The notes under the pieces were generated by a model that was given only the letters and a program-made list of their open reading frames with translations, was not told where the DNA came from and did not search any database. From assembly GCF_000807675.2 (NCBI RefSeq), contig NZ_CP019962.1:3817157-3881156 (forward strand): a stretch of DNA of 64,000 nt. Direction: 5' to 3'. Position 1 is the first letter of the stretch, and each line of letters opens with the position of its first letter. Positions 17,854 through 26,503 of the stretch are shown here, piece by piece. Origin of the DNA: Eubacterium limosum. GTDB lineage: Bacteria > Bacillota > Clostridia > Eubacteriales > Eubacteriaceae. Position numbers and translations under genes: made by a program.

Positions 17854-18474
17854 TTATTTATGGTTGAAATAAAAGATGGCCAACTGGGTTCTGTCACGCA
17901 GCTCCAGTTTATCTAAAATATTGCTGATGTAATTGCGCACTGTCCCCTCACTCAGAAAAAGGGTTTCTGAAATTTCCCGGTTGCTCAGTCCCTGAGCCAC
18001 TCCCTCAATAATTTCCAGATCTCGTTCGCTGATGCTGTAAGCGGAAAAATTTACAGCCGCTTTGCCGCCAAGAAGTGTAGGGATTTTCGTCACAATTTCA
18101 TCGCCAAACACACTCTGTCCACTGTAAACTGCTTTTATCGCCGGCACAATACTCTCAAAGGCCTGTTTGAGCAAATAACCCTTTGCACCTATTTTGAGCG
18201 CTTTGATAATATATTCATCGTCTAAAAAAGTGGTGAGATATAAAATACGGGCATCCCTGTCCTCAGCGAGGATAAGCTCACCGGCCTCAAGACCGGTCAT
18301 ACCGTCCATCCGTATATCCATGAGCAGGATATCCGGTTTATGCTCATCGTATAAAGCGATGGCCTCTCCTCCGCTGTTTCCCAGCGCTACAACCTCGATT
18401 TCAGGATCTGCCTCCAAAATAGTTCTAAGGGATACTGATACCAGACGGTCATCATCAATGACGATTACTTTCAT
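17854..18474 (-). CDS. NarL/LuxR-type response regulator
   Basis: 206 residues: receiver domain (IDDDRLV acidic pocket, phospho-acceptor in DILLMDIRMDG, Lys in YLLKQ) and a C-terminal GerE/LuxR helix-turn-helix (LSNREISETLFLSEGTVRNYISNIL). The ATG at 18472-18474 has AGGAGG and overlaps the kinase gene by 20 bases. Paired with that kinase, it probably activates the divergent ABC exporter, as LnrK does for lnrLMN in Bacillus; that is inference from arrangement. Confidence 0.9.
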   Translation of the reverse strand: MKVIVIDDDRLVSVSLRTILEADPEIEVVALGNSGGEAIALYDEHKPDILLMDIRMDGMTGLEAGELILAEDRDARILYLTTFLDDEYIIKALKIGAKGYLLKQAFESIVPAIKAVYSGQSVFGDEIVTKIPTLLGGKAAVNFSAYSISERDLEIIEGVAQGLSNREISETLFLSEGTVRNYISNILDKLELRDRTQLAIFYFNHK

Positions 18475-19537
18475 GGGGTTCCTCCTTTGGAATAGAAATA
18501 AAAATGTGAAAGCCACGCTCTTTTCGAATGTTCAGATTTCCGTTTAGAGCCTCTACCCGGTCTGCGATATTCTGCAGGCCTATTCCGCTGTGGCCTGAGA
18601 CCATTTTAGTGCCATTATCCTCGATAATAAGCTGATACAATGCTGGGTGCTCTCTCAAAGAGATCTTTACCCTGCTGGCGTCCGAGTGGCGCATAACATT
18701 TGAAAGGGCCTCCTTTACGATCGTAATAAAGGCATAACGCTGCTCCTTCGAGGGATTCCCTTCGATTCCGTAATCAAGGAAAACCTCACAGAAATCAAAA
18801 TCATCGATCAGTGAGCATATCTGTGTCTGGCAGTCAATGGATTCATCGTGAAGGTCGTGCACCGAATCCCGGATACTGTCCATAGCCTGGGAAAGCGTAT
18901 CCTTGATTTCAACCAGATTTTCCTGAAGCGGCTCCTCTGGATGGACTGCCATAAGCGCCCCCACTTGTAAAATAGAACGTGATAACAGATGACCAACATT
19001 ATCATGTATTTCACGAGCGATACGGTTTCGTTCATTTAAAGTCGCCAGATTGATCTCATAATCCTGTTTTTCCATCAGGTCTTTGTTCTTACTTTCTAAC
19101 AGCATTGCATTTTCACGCGTCGTGTCCCGAAGTGTCCGGTAATCTCGGTTCATCCGGTTGACCAGCTCCTCATTTCTGCGAAGCAGGCCTGACAGACCAA
19201 AGAGAATAATCAGGATCAGCCCAATATTAAAGGGCAAGCTTTTCAAATTAACCACAAGGGCTGTACCGGCCAGAAAAAACAATCCAATGCCGCTCTTGCT
19301 GAAAGCATCATAATATACAAGCGGATAATAAAAGAAAAAATCTGTACAGTAAAAGGAAGCAATTGTAAATACGCCGATAGCCGCAATTTTAAAGTATCGG
19401 TTTGAAAAATAATAGTTCAGTGCCGAAACTGTCACTGCAGCCAAAAAAGAAGCGACTGAAAGGATACTAATCCTGCCGAGAGCGACCAGCGCGCAGGAAC
19501 AAACCAATAGCGTAACACGGTTAAACAGGCTGTTCAT
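18455..19537 (-). CDS. NarL-type sensor histidine kinase (HisKA_3)
   Basis: 360 residues. About five hydrophobic segments occupy residues 5-125, followed by a coiled coil and a HisKA_3 dimerisation domain with ERNRIAREIHDNVGHLLSRS (phospho-His) and a HATPase domain with NVMRHSDASRV and IGLQNIADRV. The short extracytoplasmic loops suggest sensing within the membrane (LnrJ/DesK-like). The ATG at 19535-19537 has GAGGAGG upstream; a longer TTG start is less likely. It is divergent from the exporter genes at 19706. Confidence 0.9.
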   Translation of the reverse strand: MNSLFNRVTLLVCSCALVALGRISILSVASFLAAVTVSALNYYFSNRYFKIAAIGVFTIASFYCTDFFFYYPLVYYDAFSKSGIGLFFLAGTALVVNLKSLPFNIGLILIILFGLSGLLRRNEELVNRMNRDYRTLRDTTRENAMLLESKNKDLMEKQDYEINLATLNERNRIAREIHDNVGHLLSRSILQVGALMAVHPEEPLQENLVEIKDTLSQAMDSIRDSVHDLHDESIDCQTQICSLIDDFDFCEVFLDYGIEGNPSKEQRYAFITIVKEALSNVMRHSDASRVKISLREHPALYQLIIEDNGTKMVSGHSGIGLQNIADRVEALNGNLNIRKERGFHIFISIPKEEPHESNRH

Positions 19538-19705
19538 AAACTTCCTCCTCAATAAAATTCTTAATACTTTACTATACCACTCTTTTAGTTTTTACACAAA
19601 TTTATTTTCTTAATTACATTTGTCATACGTTTTATTGATGTAAGACACTACCGAAAGCCGATACAGCAGCGTAAAATAAAAGCATCACATACAGGAGGCA
19701 CCATC

Positions 19706-20638
19706 ATGGTCATCAATGTTCAAAATTTAGTTAAGCGTTACGGTGAACTCGTCGCCGTTGATCATCTTAATCTTCAGGTAAGAGAAGGCGAAATTTTCGG
19801 TTTGCTCGGGCCAAACGGATCGGGAAAGTCCACCACCATCAATTGTATTTTATCCTTACTCAAATACGACAAAGGCAGCATTGAGGTTTTTGGAAAGCCC
19901 ATGACTCCCACCTCTTATGCACTCAAGAGGGACATTGGAATTGTCATGCAGAACGTCGCGGTGTTTAACGAGCTGACCGTTTATGAAAACATTAATTACT
20001 TTTGCGGTCTCTACATTAAGGATAAAGAAGAACGCCGAGCTTTGGTCGAGGAGGCAATCCGTTTTGTCGGCCTTGAGGACTTCAAACGCTTTCTGCCAAA
20101 AAAACTCAGCGGAGGCTTGCTCAGGCGTTTAAATATTGCCTGCGGTATTGCACATAAGCCAAAGCTCATCATTCTGGATGAACCGACCGTTGCTGTCGAC
20201 CCCCAGAGCCGAAATGCTATTCTGGAAGGTATCCAAAAGCTCAATGCGGAGGGTGCAACCATCGTCTATACCTCACATTATATGGAAGAAGTCGAGCAGA
20301 TATGCACCCGCATTGCCATTATGGACAAAGGGAAAACCTTGGCCATGGGCACAAAGGAAGAGTTGAAAGCCATGATTCGATCAGCAGAAACCGTACATGT
20401 CGAAATTTTTGATCTTTCTGACGCGCACCTTCGCATCATTGAGGCGCAAGACTCTGTTTCAAAGGTACACTATCAGAACAATTTTCTGGAAATCCATTAT
20501 TCCGGTGGGAAAAATAATCTGATGCAGCTGCTTAACTATCTGCAAAATAATGGGATCAGCTTTGGCCGTGTCACTTCTGAGGAGCCAACACTCAACGACG
20601 TATTCCTCGAAATCACGGGTAAAGAGCTGAGAGATTAG
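19706..20638 (+). CDS. ABC transporter ATP-binding protein (LnrL-like)
   Basis: 310 residues: Walker A GPNGSGKST, Q-loop VMQN, signature LSGGLLRRL, Walker B LIILDEPT with D-loop VAVDPQSR. A C-terminal ~80-residue domain follows the ATPase core, as in DrrA/LnrL-type exporters. The ATG has GGAGG. It is the first gene of a three-gene plus-strand unit with two ABC-2 permeases and is divergent from the two-component pair. Bacillus LnrLMN with LnrJK, which protects against linearmycin-type polyenes, has the same arrangement; the substrate here is unknown. Confidence 0.9.
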   Translation: MVINVQNLVKRYGELVAVDHLNLQVREGEIFGLLGPNGSGKSTTINCILSLLKYDKGSIEVFGKPMTPTSYALKRDIGIVMQNVAVFNELTVYENINYFCGLYIKDKEERRALVEEAIRFVGLEDFKRFLPKKLSGGLLRRLNIACGIAHKPKLIILDEPTVAVDPQSRNAILEGIQKLNAEGATIVYTSHYMEEVEQICTRIAIMDKGKTLAMGTKEELKAMIRSAETVHVEIFDLSDAHLRIIEAQDSVSKVHYQNNFLEIHYSGGKNNLMQLLNYLQNNGISFGRVTSEEPTLNDVFLEITGKELRD

Positions 20639-20648
20639 GAGGCCTTAC

Positions 20649-21794
20649 ATGTTTTCCTTTTTATATACCAACCGTATAAAATGCCTTTTACGGGACAAGG
20701 CACTGGTCTTCTGGACCCTCCTCTTCCCGCTGATACTAGCTACCCTGTTTCATTTTGCATTCAGCAACATTTTCTCAGGTCATAATTTCAAGGCAATTCC
20801 TGTTGCTGTGATTGATAATGAAGATTATCAAAACAGCGAAAGTTTCAAGGAAACCATGAAAGCTGTGTCCAGTGAGGAGGAGTCTATTTTAAAGATCTCA
20901 CTGACCTCAGATACCAGCAAAGCACTGGAATGGCTCTCTGATGGTACAGTATCCGGCATCATTGCCATGACCGGGGATAAACCTGAGCTCACAGTGACTG
21001 AATCTGGTGTCGATCAGACGATTATCAAAAATGTGCTAGACCAGTATATTCGGGTTTACCACACAGTTGCTGATGTTGCTCAGTCAAATCCACAGGCCTT
21101 TGCTCAGGGATTTATGGATGAGATTGGCAGCACCAAAGACTACACTGTCGCTGGGTCTCTGACAGACAAAAGCCTGAACACACTTCTCATCAGCTATTAC
21201 GCGCTCTTGGCAATGGCCTGCTTTTACGGTGCATTTCTGGGACTTCAGGATATGGTTGATATTCAGGCAAATTTATCCGACAAGGCTTCTCGTCTGGCCG
21301 TCGCTCCCACACATAAGCTCAAATTACTGGGCATCAACTTCTGCGCGACACTGACTATCCACTTTGTTGAGATACTTATCCTTATCGCCTACATGGTCTT
21401 TATGCTGGATGTTGAGATGGGAAATCATATTCCTGAAATCCTTCTGATCAGCTTGGTCGGATCGGTCTGCGGCATTACCTTCGGCACAATGATCGGTGTT
21501 CTGGTAAAAGGAAGCGAAGGCCTTAAGACCGGCATCCTCGTAGCAATCACCATGCTCATGTCGTTTCTGGCTGGTATGATGTCGCCAGATATCAAGTACA
21601 GCATTCGTCTGAGTGCTCCTTGGGCTGAAGTGGTTAACCCTGTCAGTCAGATTACCAACGCATTTTACAGTATTTATTACTATGACGGTGGGCCAAAGTT
21701 TTATACCTGCATCGCTATTCTGTGCATGTTTGCAGTGATTTTTTCTACCGTTACATACTATGTTACCCGGAGGCAGCAATATGCAAGTCTTTAG
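20649..21794 (+). CDS. ABC-2 type permease (LnrM-like)
   Basis: 381 residues with the ABC-2 exporter layout: one N-terminal membrane helix (about 20-40), a large outside domain of ~150 residues, then five C-terminal helices. It starts 10 bases after the ATPase stop with an AGGAGG site, and the next permease gene overlaps its end by 14 bases. The pair probably forms a heterodimeric membrane channel. Confidence 0.9.
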   Translation: MFSFLYTNRIKCLLRDKALVFWTLLFPLILATLFHFAFSNIFSGHNFKAIPVAVIDNEDYQNSESFKETMKAVSSEEESILKISLTSDTSKALEWLSDGTVSGIIAMTGDKPELTVTESGVDQTIIKNVLDQYIRVYHTVADVAQSNPQAFAQGFMDEIGSTKDYTVAGSLTDKSLNTLLISYYALLAMACFYGAFLGLQDMVDIQANLSDKASRLAVAPTHKLKLLGINFCATLTIHFVEILILIAYMVFMLDVEMGNHIPEILLISLVGSVCGITFGTMIGVLVKGSEGLKTGILVAITMLMSFLAGMMSPDIKYSIRLSAPWAEVVNPVSQITNAFYSIYYYDGGPKFYTCIAILCMFAVIFSTVTYYVTRRQQYASL

Positions 21795-22950
21795 AACCTA
21801 TTTTAAAATCATTAAAAGCAATCTCATGCAGATGATGATCTATATCGTTATTTTTATCGGTCTGGCTGTTTTATTTTCAATAATGTCACAGACAAGTAGC
21901 AGTACGAGTTTTACACCTCAAAAACCATTGATGGCCGTTATCAATCACGATGAAAACAGCGAGCTTCTCCGTGGCTTTACCGATTATCTCGACCAGAATG
22001 CTGACATTGTCCCATTGAAGGATGATCCGTCAACACTCAAGGATGCACTTTTTTTCAGAGAGGTCGTCTATATCGCAACTATTCCTGAAGGGTTTACTCA
22101 GGCCTTTATGGCAGGAGAAAAACCCGAAATCATTGAAAGCACAGTTCCCGACAGTGATTTTGAGTATCAGACGGGTCAGCTTGTCAACCAATATTTTAAT
22201 ACGGCCCAGCTCTATCTAAAAGGGATTCCGGATATCAGCCAGTCAGAGCTATCAAAAAAGACAGCCGCCAGTATGGATGATCAGACAACTGTCACTCTGG
22301 ATCAAATTTCCATTGAGGAGGGGATTCCAAGCTATTCCTATTACTTTAATTATCTGGCCTATGCCCTGCTGGCTGTTTTGATTCTTGGTATCTCATCGAT
22401 TATGATGGTCTTTAATAATCAGGATATCAAACGCCGTAACAGCTGTGCTCCTATGCGCCTTAAAAATTTTAATGCTCAGCTGGCAATCGCCAGCACGATT
22501 TTTGGTATCATTGTCTGGGGTTTTATGCTTCTGGTTGCTTTTGTGCTTTACGACATTACGACAGACAATCTGCCGCTGGTTTTGCTCTGTAGTGTCAATG
22601 CTCTGCTCATGACCTTTACTGCACTTGGCATTGCCTTTCTGACAGGCCAGTTTATAAAAAGCTATAATATTCAAAGCGCCGTTGCCAATGTGGTCTCACT
22701 CGGGCTCTGCTTCCTAAGCGGTGTTTTTGTTCCTCAATACCTGTTGGGCGACTCGGTTAAGGCCATCGCAAGCTTTACTCCAACCTACTGGTACATTAAA
22801 GCAAACAATGCCATTATTGGTCTGAAGAGCTTCAGCATGGAAGCCTTGTCCCCTATTTTGGCCGATATGCTGGTTCTGACAGGTTTTATCGTTGCTATCT
22901 TCGCAGTTGGCCTGATGATCAGCCGATACCGCCAACTCAGCCGAAATTAA
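21781..22950 (+). CDS. ABC-2 type permease (LnrN-like)
   Basis: 389-residue ABC-2 permease with one N-terminal helix, a ~160-residue outside domain and five C-terminal helices (ALLAVLILGISSIMMVF is the second). The ATG at 21781 follows CCGGAGG and overlaps the preceding permease by 14 bases; an upstream in-frame ATG at 21760 has no such site. Last gene of the LnrLMN-like exporter unit. Confidence 0.9.
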   Translation: MQVFRTYFKIIKSNLMQMMIYIVIFIGLAVLFSIMSQTSSSTSFTPQKPLMAVINHDENSELLRGFTDYLDQNADIVPLKDDPSTLKDALFFREVVYIATIPEGFTQAFMAGEKPEIIESTVPDSDFEYQTGQLVNQYFNTAQLYLKGIPDISQSELSKKTAASMDDQTTVTLDQISIEEGIPSYSYYFNYLAYALLAVLILGISSIMMVFNNQDIKRRNSCAPMRLKNFNAQLAIASTIFGIIVWGFMLLVAFVLYDITTDNLPLVLLCSVNALLMTFTALGIAFLTGQFIKSYNIQSAVANVVSLGLCFLSGVFVPQYLLGDSVKAIASFTPTYWYIKANNAIIGLKSFSMEALSPILADMLVLTGFIVAIFAVGLMISRYRQLSRN

Positions 22951-22991
22951 AAAGAAGGCGCCGGATTTTTTATTCCGGTGCCTTCTTTTTT
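22950..22991. terminator. Bidirectional terminator
   Basis: Long GC-rich stem (AAGAAGGCGCCGG / CCGGTGCCTTCTT) with T-runs on both sides, between the convergent exporter operon and the fmdE-like gene. Confidence 0.85.
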
Positions 22992-23519
22992 TTACCAGCC
23001 TCTGATGTAAGGCTTGAAGCAGTCCTCACAGACAATTTTTCCTTCCTGTAAATGCATTTTATGCTCTGGAGCACCTTCGCCGCAAAGTTCACAAAAGACA
23101 GTAGTGAAAAGCCGGGCTTTTTCGGGAAGTTCAAATTTTGGCGTTGAATACTCAAACAGATCATCGAGCGAAGCGTTTAACAGGTACTCCTGATATTCAG
23201 GCTTACTCATTAACCCTTTTTTGCGGGCTTTCAGATAAATACGCACCTTTTCACCTGTGGCACGGTTAAAAAACGAAAAAGCCTGTTTTCCGGTATTTCT
23301 GTACAATAGATTTCCTTTTCCAAAAGTACAGCCAAGCAAAGCCTGTACCGCATCCACACTGCAAGAGTCATTTTCAGCAACGCATACAATCTCTTCATCT
23401 TCCGATGAACCGATGCGCAGCATTTCTTTTGCCGCATCGCTGACACGGACGCCAATGGCCAGCCCGGGACATTCGTGTCCGTGAAATTCAACAGCCTTTA
23501 TCCATAATTCATTATTCAT
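22992..23519 (-). CDS. FmdE-family protein with C-terminal zinc ribbon
   Basis: 175 residues. The FmdE domain (about 1-135) begins with the metal-binding FHGHECPGLAIGVR motif and contains NDSCSVDAVQALLGCTFGKGN, the cysteines that mark this family; a zinc-ribbon-like tail (CELCGEGAPEHKMH ... CEDC) follows. FmdE was named from methanogen formylmethanofuran dehydrogenase clusters, but its role in bacteria is unknown; links to molybdenum or tungsten enzymes have been proposed. No molybdoenzyme gene lies in this window. The ATG at 23517-23519 is preferred over a longer frame because of a GGGA site upstream. Confidence 0.85.
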   Translation of the reverse strand: MNNELWIKAVEFHGHECPGLAIGVRVSDAAKEMLRIGSSEDEEIVCVAENDSCSVDAVQALLGCTFGKGNLLYRNTGKQAFSFFNRATGEKVRIYLKARKKGLMSKPEYQEYLLNASLDDLFEYSTPKFELPEKARLFTTVFCELCGEGAPEHKMHLQEGKIVCEDCFKPYIRGW

Positions 23520-23579
23520 AACAATCACATCCCTTTTAGTTTTATAATAATTATACAATATTTTACTCAAAAATTGATT

Positions 23580-23594
23580 AAGATAGGTTATCTT
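23580..23594. promoter_or_regulatory. Palindrome upstream of the fmdE-like promoter
   Basis: Perfect six-base arms AAGATA-GGT-TATCTT, upstream of a minus-strand TATAAT (about 23552-23557) that lacks a good -35 box. The position would suit an activator; the regulator is unknown. The rest of 23520-23700 is AT-rich and holds no gene I can support. Confidence 0.3.
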
Positions 23595-23701
23595 GCAAAT
23601 AGCAAATAGTATATAACAATATTACTTTATTATTCTGACGATAAAATTTTTTCGCTCTTACCTTTTCCAGACTATCTGCATTGTAAATGGTCTTCTTACA
23701 A

Positions 23702-23732
23702 TAAAAAAACCGCATTCTAAAAAAATGCGGTA
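23702..23732 (-). terminator. Terminator after the ECF S-component gene
   Basis: Seven-base stem CCGCATT/AATGCGG followed by seven T on the minus strand, 15 bases past the stop of the S-component gene. Confidence 0.75.
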
Positions 23733-23746
23733 AATAAAATAATTTA

Positions 23747-24367
23747 TTACTTTTTAACACCATATTTTAAAAGCGCTTTGCAAATAGCCAACGTCAATAC
23801 CCCGGCAACAATTGCCTCTGGAACACCGTTAATACCGATAACTGCCAGAATGGCCCCATAAAGCGCTGAGATGTCCATTTCCTTTGCAGATGCATAGCTC
23901 TGTCCAAAAAAGAAATAAATCATGTTCATAACAAGCAGTGTGTTGGTGAGCGAGCCGCCAACGCCGGCACAAGCCAAAGCCAGTGCATCGCTGTCCTTTA
24001 CCTTCTTCAATCCCTTGTAAATATAATAAGGAATAACCCCCACTAAAATTCTGGGTACAAAACAAATAACAAGACTCCAGAAATTACCATCATAAGTTCC
24101 CAGTGAATAAAATGGGGTAAATACAAAAGAGGTTACCGTTGGGTTAAAAGTATTGTTCACGAGACTGGTGAGACCAAAAACAAATCCTAAAAATGCTCCG
24201 TATTTTGGACCGAGTATGATACTTCCAATGATTACGGGTATATGGATAATGGTCGCACGGGTGAAACCCAGCGGAATGTATCCCAAAAATGGGACAACTG
24301 CCATCAGGACAATGATTGCCACAAAAAGTGACAATTGGACCAATTCCTTGGTCGTTCGTGTTTTCAT
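23747..24367 (-). CDS. ECF transporter S component, probably for pantothenate
   Basis: 206-residue membrane protein with about six helices and the S-component landmark PVIIGSIILGPKYGAFLGFVFGLTSL. It binds a vitamin and docks on the shared ECF AAT module, encoded elsewhere. Specificity is not visible directly, but the PanT-type loop motif and the divergent coaBC gene (CoA synthesis from pantothenate) make pantothenate the best guess. The ATG at 24365-24367 has AGGAGG; a longer frame has no site. Own promoter in the 175-base divergent region. Confidence 0.75.
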   Translation of the reverse strand: MKTRTTKELVQLSLFVAIIVLMAVVPFLGYIPLGFTRATIIHIPVIIGSIILGPKYGAFLGFVFGLTSLVNNTFNPTVTSFVFTPFYSLGTYDGNFWSLVICFVPRILVGVIPYYIYKGLKKVKDSDALALACAGVGGSLTNTLLVMNMIYFFFGQSYASAKEMDISALYGAILAVIGINGVPEAIVAGVLTLAICKALLKYGVKK

Positions 24368-24477
24368 ATTCGATTTTCCTCCTGCTATCGTTCCAGTCAA
24401 GCCGGATACAATGCTTAATCGTGACTATTTTAACATGAAAAAAGATCAGCTTTCAAGTCTTTTTTACCCAAACTGCA

Positions 24478-24506
24478 TTTACGGAAGGTTCTATTTTTGA
24501 TATAAT
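24478..24506 (+). promoter_or_regulatory. coaBC promoter
   Basis: TTTACG (24478-24483), 17-base spacer, TATAAT (24501-24506) preceded by TG (extended -10, TGATATAAT). The -35 match is weak, which the extended -10 can offset. Confidence 0.5.
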
Positions 24507-24542
24507 CTCCTAGTAAATTTGAACGAAGGAAGTACATAAAAG

Positions 24543-25739
24543 ATGAACTTAAAAAATAAAACAGTTATCCTTGGTGTCAGTGGCAGTATTGCAGCCTACA
24601 AAATGGCAAATGTCGCCAGTACTCTGGCAAAATGGGGATGTGACGTCCATGTTATCATGACACCCAACGCAACAGAAATTATTGCGCCAATGACCTTCTC
24701 CACCCTGACAGGCAACAATTGTATCGTCGATACCTTTGATAAAAACATCAACTACAATGTTGCACACGTCTCGCTGGCCAAACGCGCTGATCTGCTCATG
24801 ATCGCTCCAGCCACAGCCAATGTGCTTGCAAAGCTGGCACATGGCCTGGCAGACGATATGCTGACCACAACCGCCTTGGCCTGCACCTGCAAAAAAATCG
24901 TCTCACCAGCTATGAACACAAACATGTTTCACAATCCGGTCGTCCAGGACAATCTGGATATTTTAAGAAAATATAACTTTGAAATCGTTCAGCCAGACAG
25001 CGGTGTTCTCGCCTGTAAGGATATCGGCGATGGCAAGCTCCCTAAGGAAGAAGTCCTGATCGATCATATTCTAAAGGAAATCGCTTTTGAAAAAGATCTT
25101 GCTGGAAAAAAAGTACTGATAACTGCTGGGCCTACCTGTGAAGCCATTGATCCGGTCCGCTACATTACCAACCATTCAAGTGGTAAAATGGGCTATGCTT
25201 TGGCGCGCAATGCCATGCTTCGTGGGGCTGAGGTCACCCTTGTCAGCGGCCCAACCGCGCTGCCTCCAGTCCCTTTTGTAAATATGGTCGATATCGTTTC
25301 CGCAAAAGATATGTTTGAGGCGGTCACCAGCCGGTCGGAACAACAGGATATTATCATCAAAGCTGCGGCTGTAGCAGATTATACCCCTTCCGACTATTCT
25401 GATGAAAAGGTAAAGAAAAAAGAAGGTGCCATGAACATTGCTCTCAACCGCACCCAGGACATTCTGGCCTGGCTGGGCGCAAACAGACGACCGGGGCAGT
25501 TTCTCTGCGGCTTTTCCATGGAAACACAAAATCTCCTGGAAAACTCTCAAGCCAAACTGATACGCAAAAATGTTGACATGATGATCGCAAACAATCTAAA
25601 GGTAGAAGGCGCTGGATTCAGTGGGGATACAAATGTCGTAACTGTTATCACAAAAGACCGTGCTACAGAACTTCCAAAGCAGACAAAGGAGAATGTTGCG
25701 GGACAGATTCTTGACACAATTTTGGAATGCCTGCCATGA
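24543..25739 (+). CDS. coaBC: Bifunctional phosphopantothenoylcysteine decarboxylase / phosphopantothenate-cysteine ligase
   Basis: 398 residues catalysing two consecutive steps of coenzyme A synthesis in the cytoplasm. The CoaC half (1-185) is an FMN-dependent decarboxylase: GVSGSIAAYKMANV, the active-site His in NYNVAHVSLA, and the PAMNTNM motif. The CoaB half (190-398) has the synthetase ITAGPTCEAIDPVRYITNHS motif and the KKEGAMNIAL/KxKK dimerisation segment. Normal length and complete. Its stop overlaps the next gene start, and it is divergent from a pantothenate-type transporter. Confidence 0.95.
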   Translation: MNLKNKTVILGVSGSIAAYKMANVASTLAKWGCDVHVIMTPNATEIIAPMTFSTLTGNNCIVDTFDKNINYNVAHVSLAKRADLLMIAPATANVLAKLAHGLADDMLTTTALACTCKKIVSPAMNTNMFHNPVVQDNLDILRKYNFEIVQPDSGVLACKDIGDGKLPKEEVLIDHILKEIAFEKDLAGKKVLITAGPTCEAIDPVRYITNHSSGKMGYALARNAMLRGAEVTLVSGPTALPPVPFVNMVDIVSAKDMFEAVTSRSEQQDIIIKAAAVADYTPSDYSDEKVKKKEGAMNIALNRTQDILAWLGANRRPGQFLCGFSMETQNLLENSQAKLIRKNVDMMIANNLKVEGAGFSGDTNVVTVITKDRATELPKQTKENVAGQILDTILECLP

Positions 25740-26500
25740 CACCTACACATCTCATCACAGTGGCCATGGAAATCGGCGATATGCTTTTGGAAAGCGGTGC
25801 GGAAATCTACCGTGTTGAGGACTCCATGCGCCGTATCTGCCAGGCTTATGGCGTTGATAACGCCGAGATTTTCGCGGTTCCTACAACTATTATCATTACG
25901 ATCCGTGTCGGCGACAATCCCCCATTGACGCTGACTAAGCGGATCTTCAGCCGTGGAACCGACCTGTATAAGGTCGAGCGCCTGAATTCACTATCCCGCG
26001 AAATGTGTGCGACTATCCCGCCTTACGAAGAGGTTCAGAGGCGCATTGAGGCGATCCGCCGTTTTCCTCCTTACTCTCTTATCAAGCAGGTACTGGCTTT
26101 CTCCTTTGTAGCCTTCTTTTTCACTCTGCTTTTTAAAGGAACGCTGTCAGACGCCTTTGCCGCATTTTTTATCAGCGCTCTAACAAAGGTGATTTTTAAC
26201 GCTTTGGAGAAAATCAAAACCAACGCTTTTTTTGAAAATGTCATCTGCGGCGCAATGATTGCTCTGTGCGCTCTGGGGTTCGTCCGCTCTGGTTTTGCCG
26301 CTAATATGGACAAAATCATTATTGGCACCATCATGACTCTGGTACCCGGACTGGCTATCACGAACTCCATGCGGGATATTATCGCTGGTGATCTGCTGGC
26401 CGGTGTGACAAAAACGACAGAGGCTCTGCTGATCGGAGCCGGAATTGCTGTAGGCGCCGCTATTCCCTTAACCTTCCTGCGTCCTTTTCTGGGGGTATAG
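25736..26500 (+). CDS. Threonine/serine exporter ThrE-like, N-terminal subunit
   Basis: About 254 residues. The cytoplasmic ThrE domain (1-105) contains GAEIYRVEDSMRRICQAYG and VPTTIIIT, the DUF1212 hallmark; five membrane helices follow. ThrE exporters in Clostridia are split into this subunit and a small partner, encoded next. The ATG at 25736 overlaps the coaBC stop (ATGA); an in-frame ATG at 25727 is the alternative. Substrate threonine/serine is family knowledge; succinate-export activity is known for related YjjPB. Confidence 0.85.
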   Translation: MTPTHLITVAMEIGDMLLESGAEIYRVEDSMRRICQAYGVDNAEIFAVPTTIIITIRVGDNPPLTLTKRIFSRGTDLYKVERLNSLSREMCATIPPYEEVQRRIEAIRRFPPYSLIKQVLAFSFVAFFFTLLFKGTLSDAFAAFFISALTKVIFNALEKIKTNAFFENVICGAMIALCALGFVRSGFAANMDKIIIGTIMTLVPGLAITNSMRDIIAGDLLAGVTKTTEALLIGAGIAVGAAIPLTFLRPFLGV

Positions 26501-26503
26501 ATT

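Noticed and set aside
21324-21779. 151-codon minus-strand frame opposite the ABC permease
   Set aside because: His/Asn/Asp-rich shadow of hydrophobic codons; no ribosome site or family.
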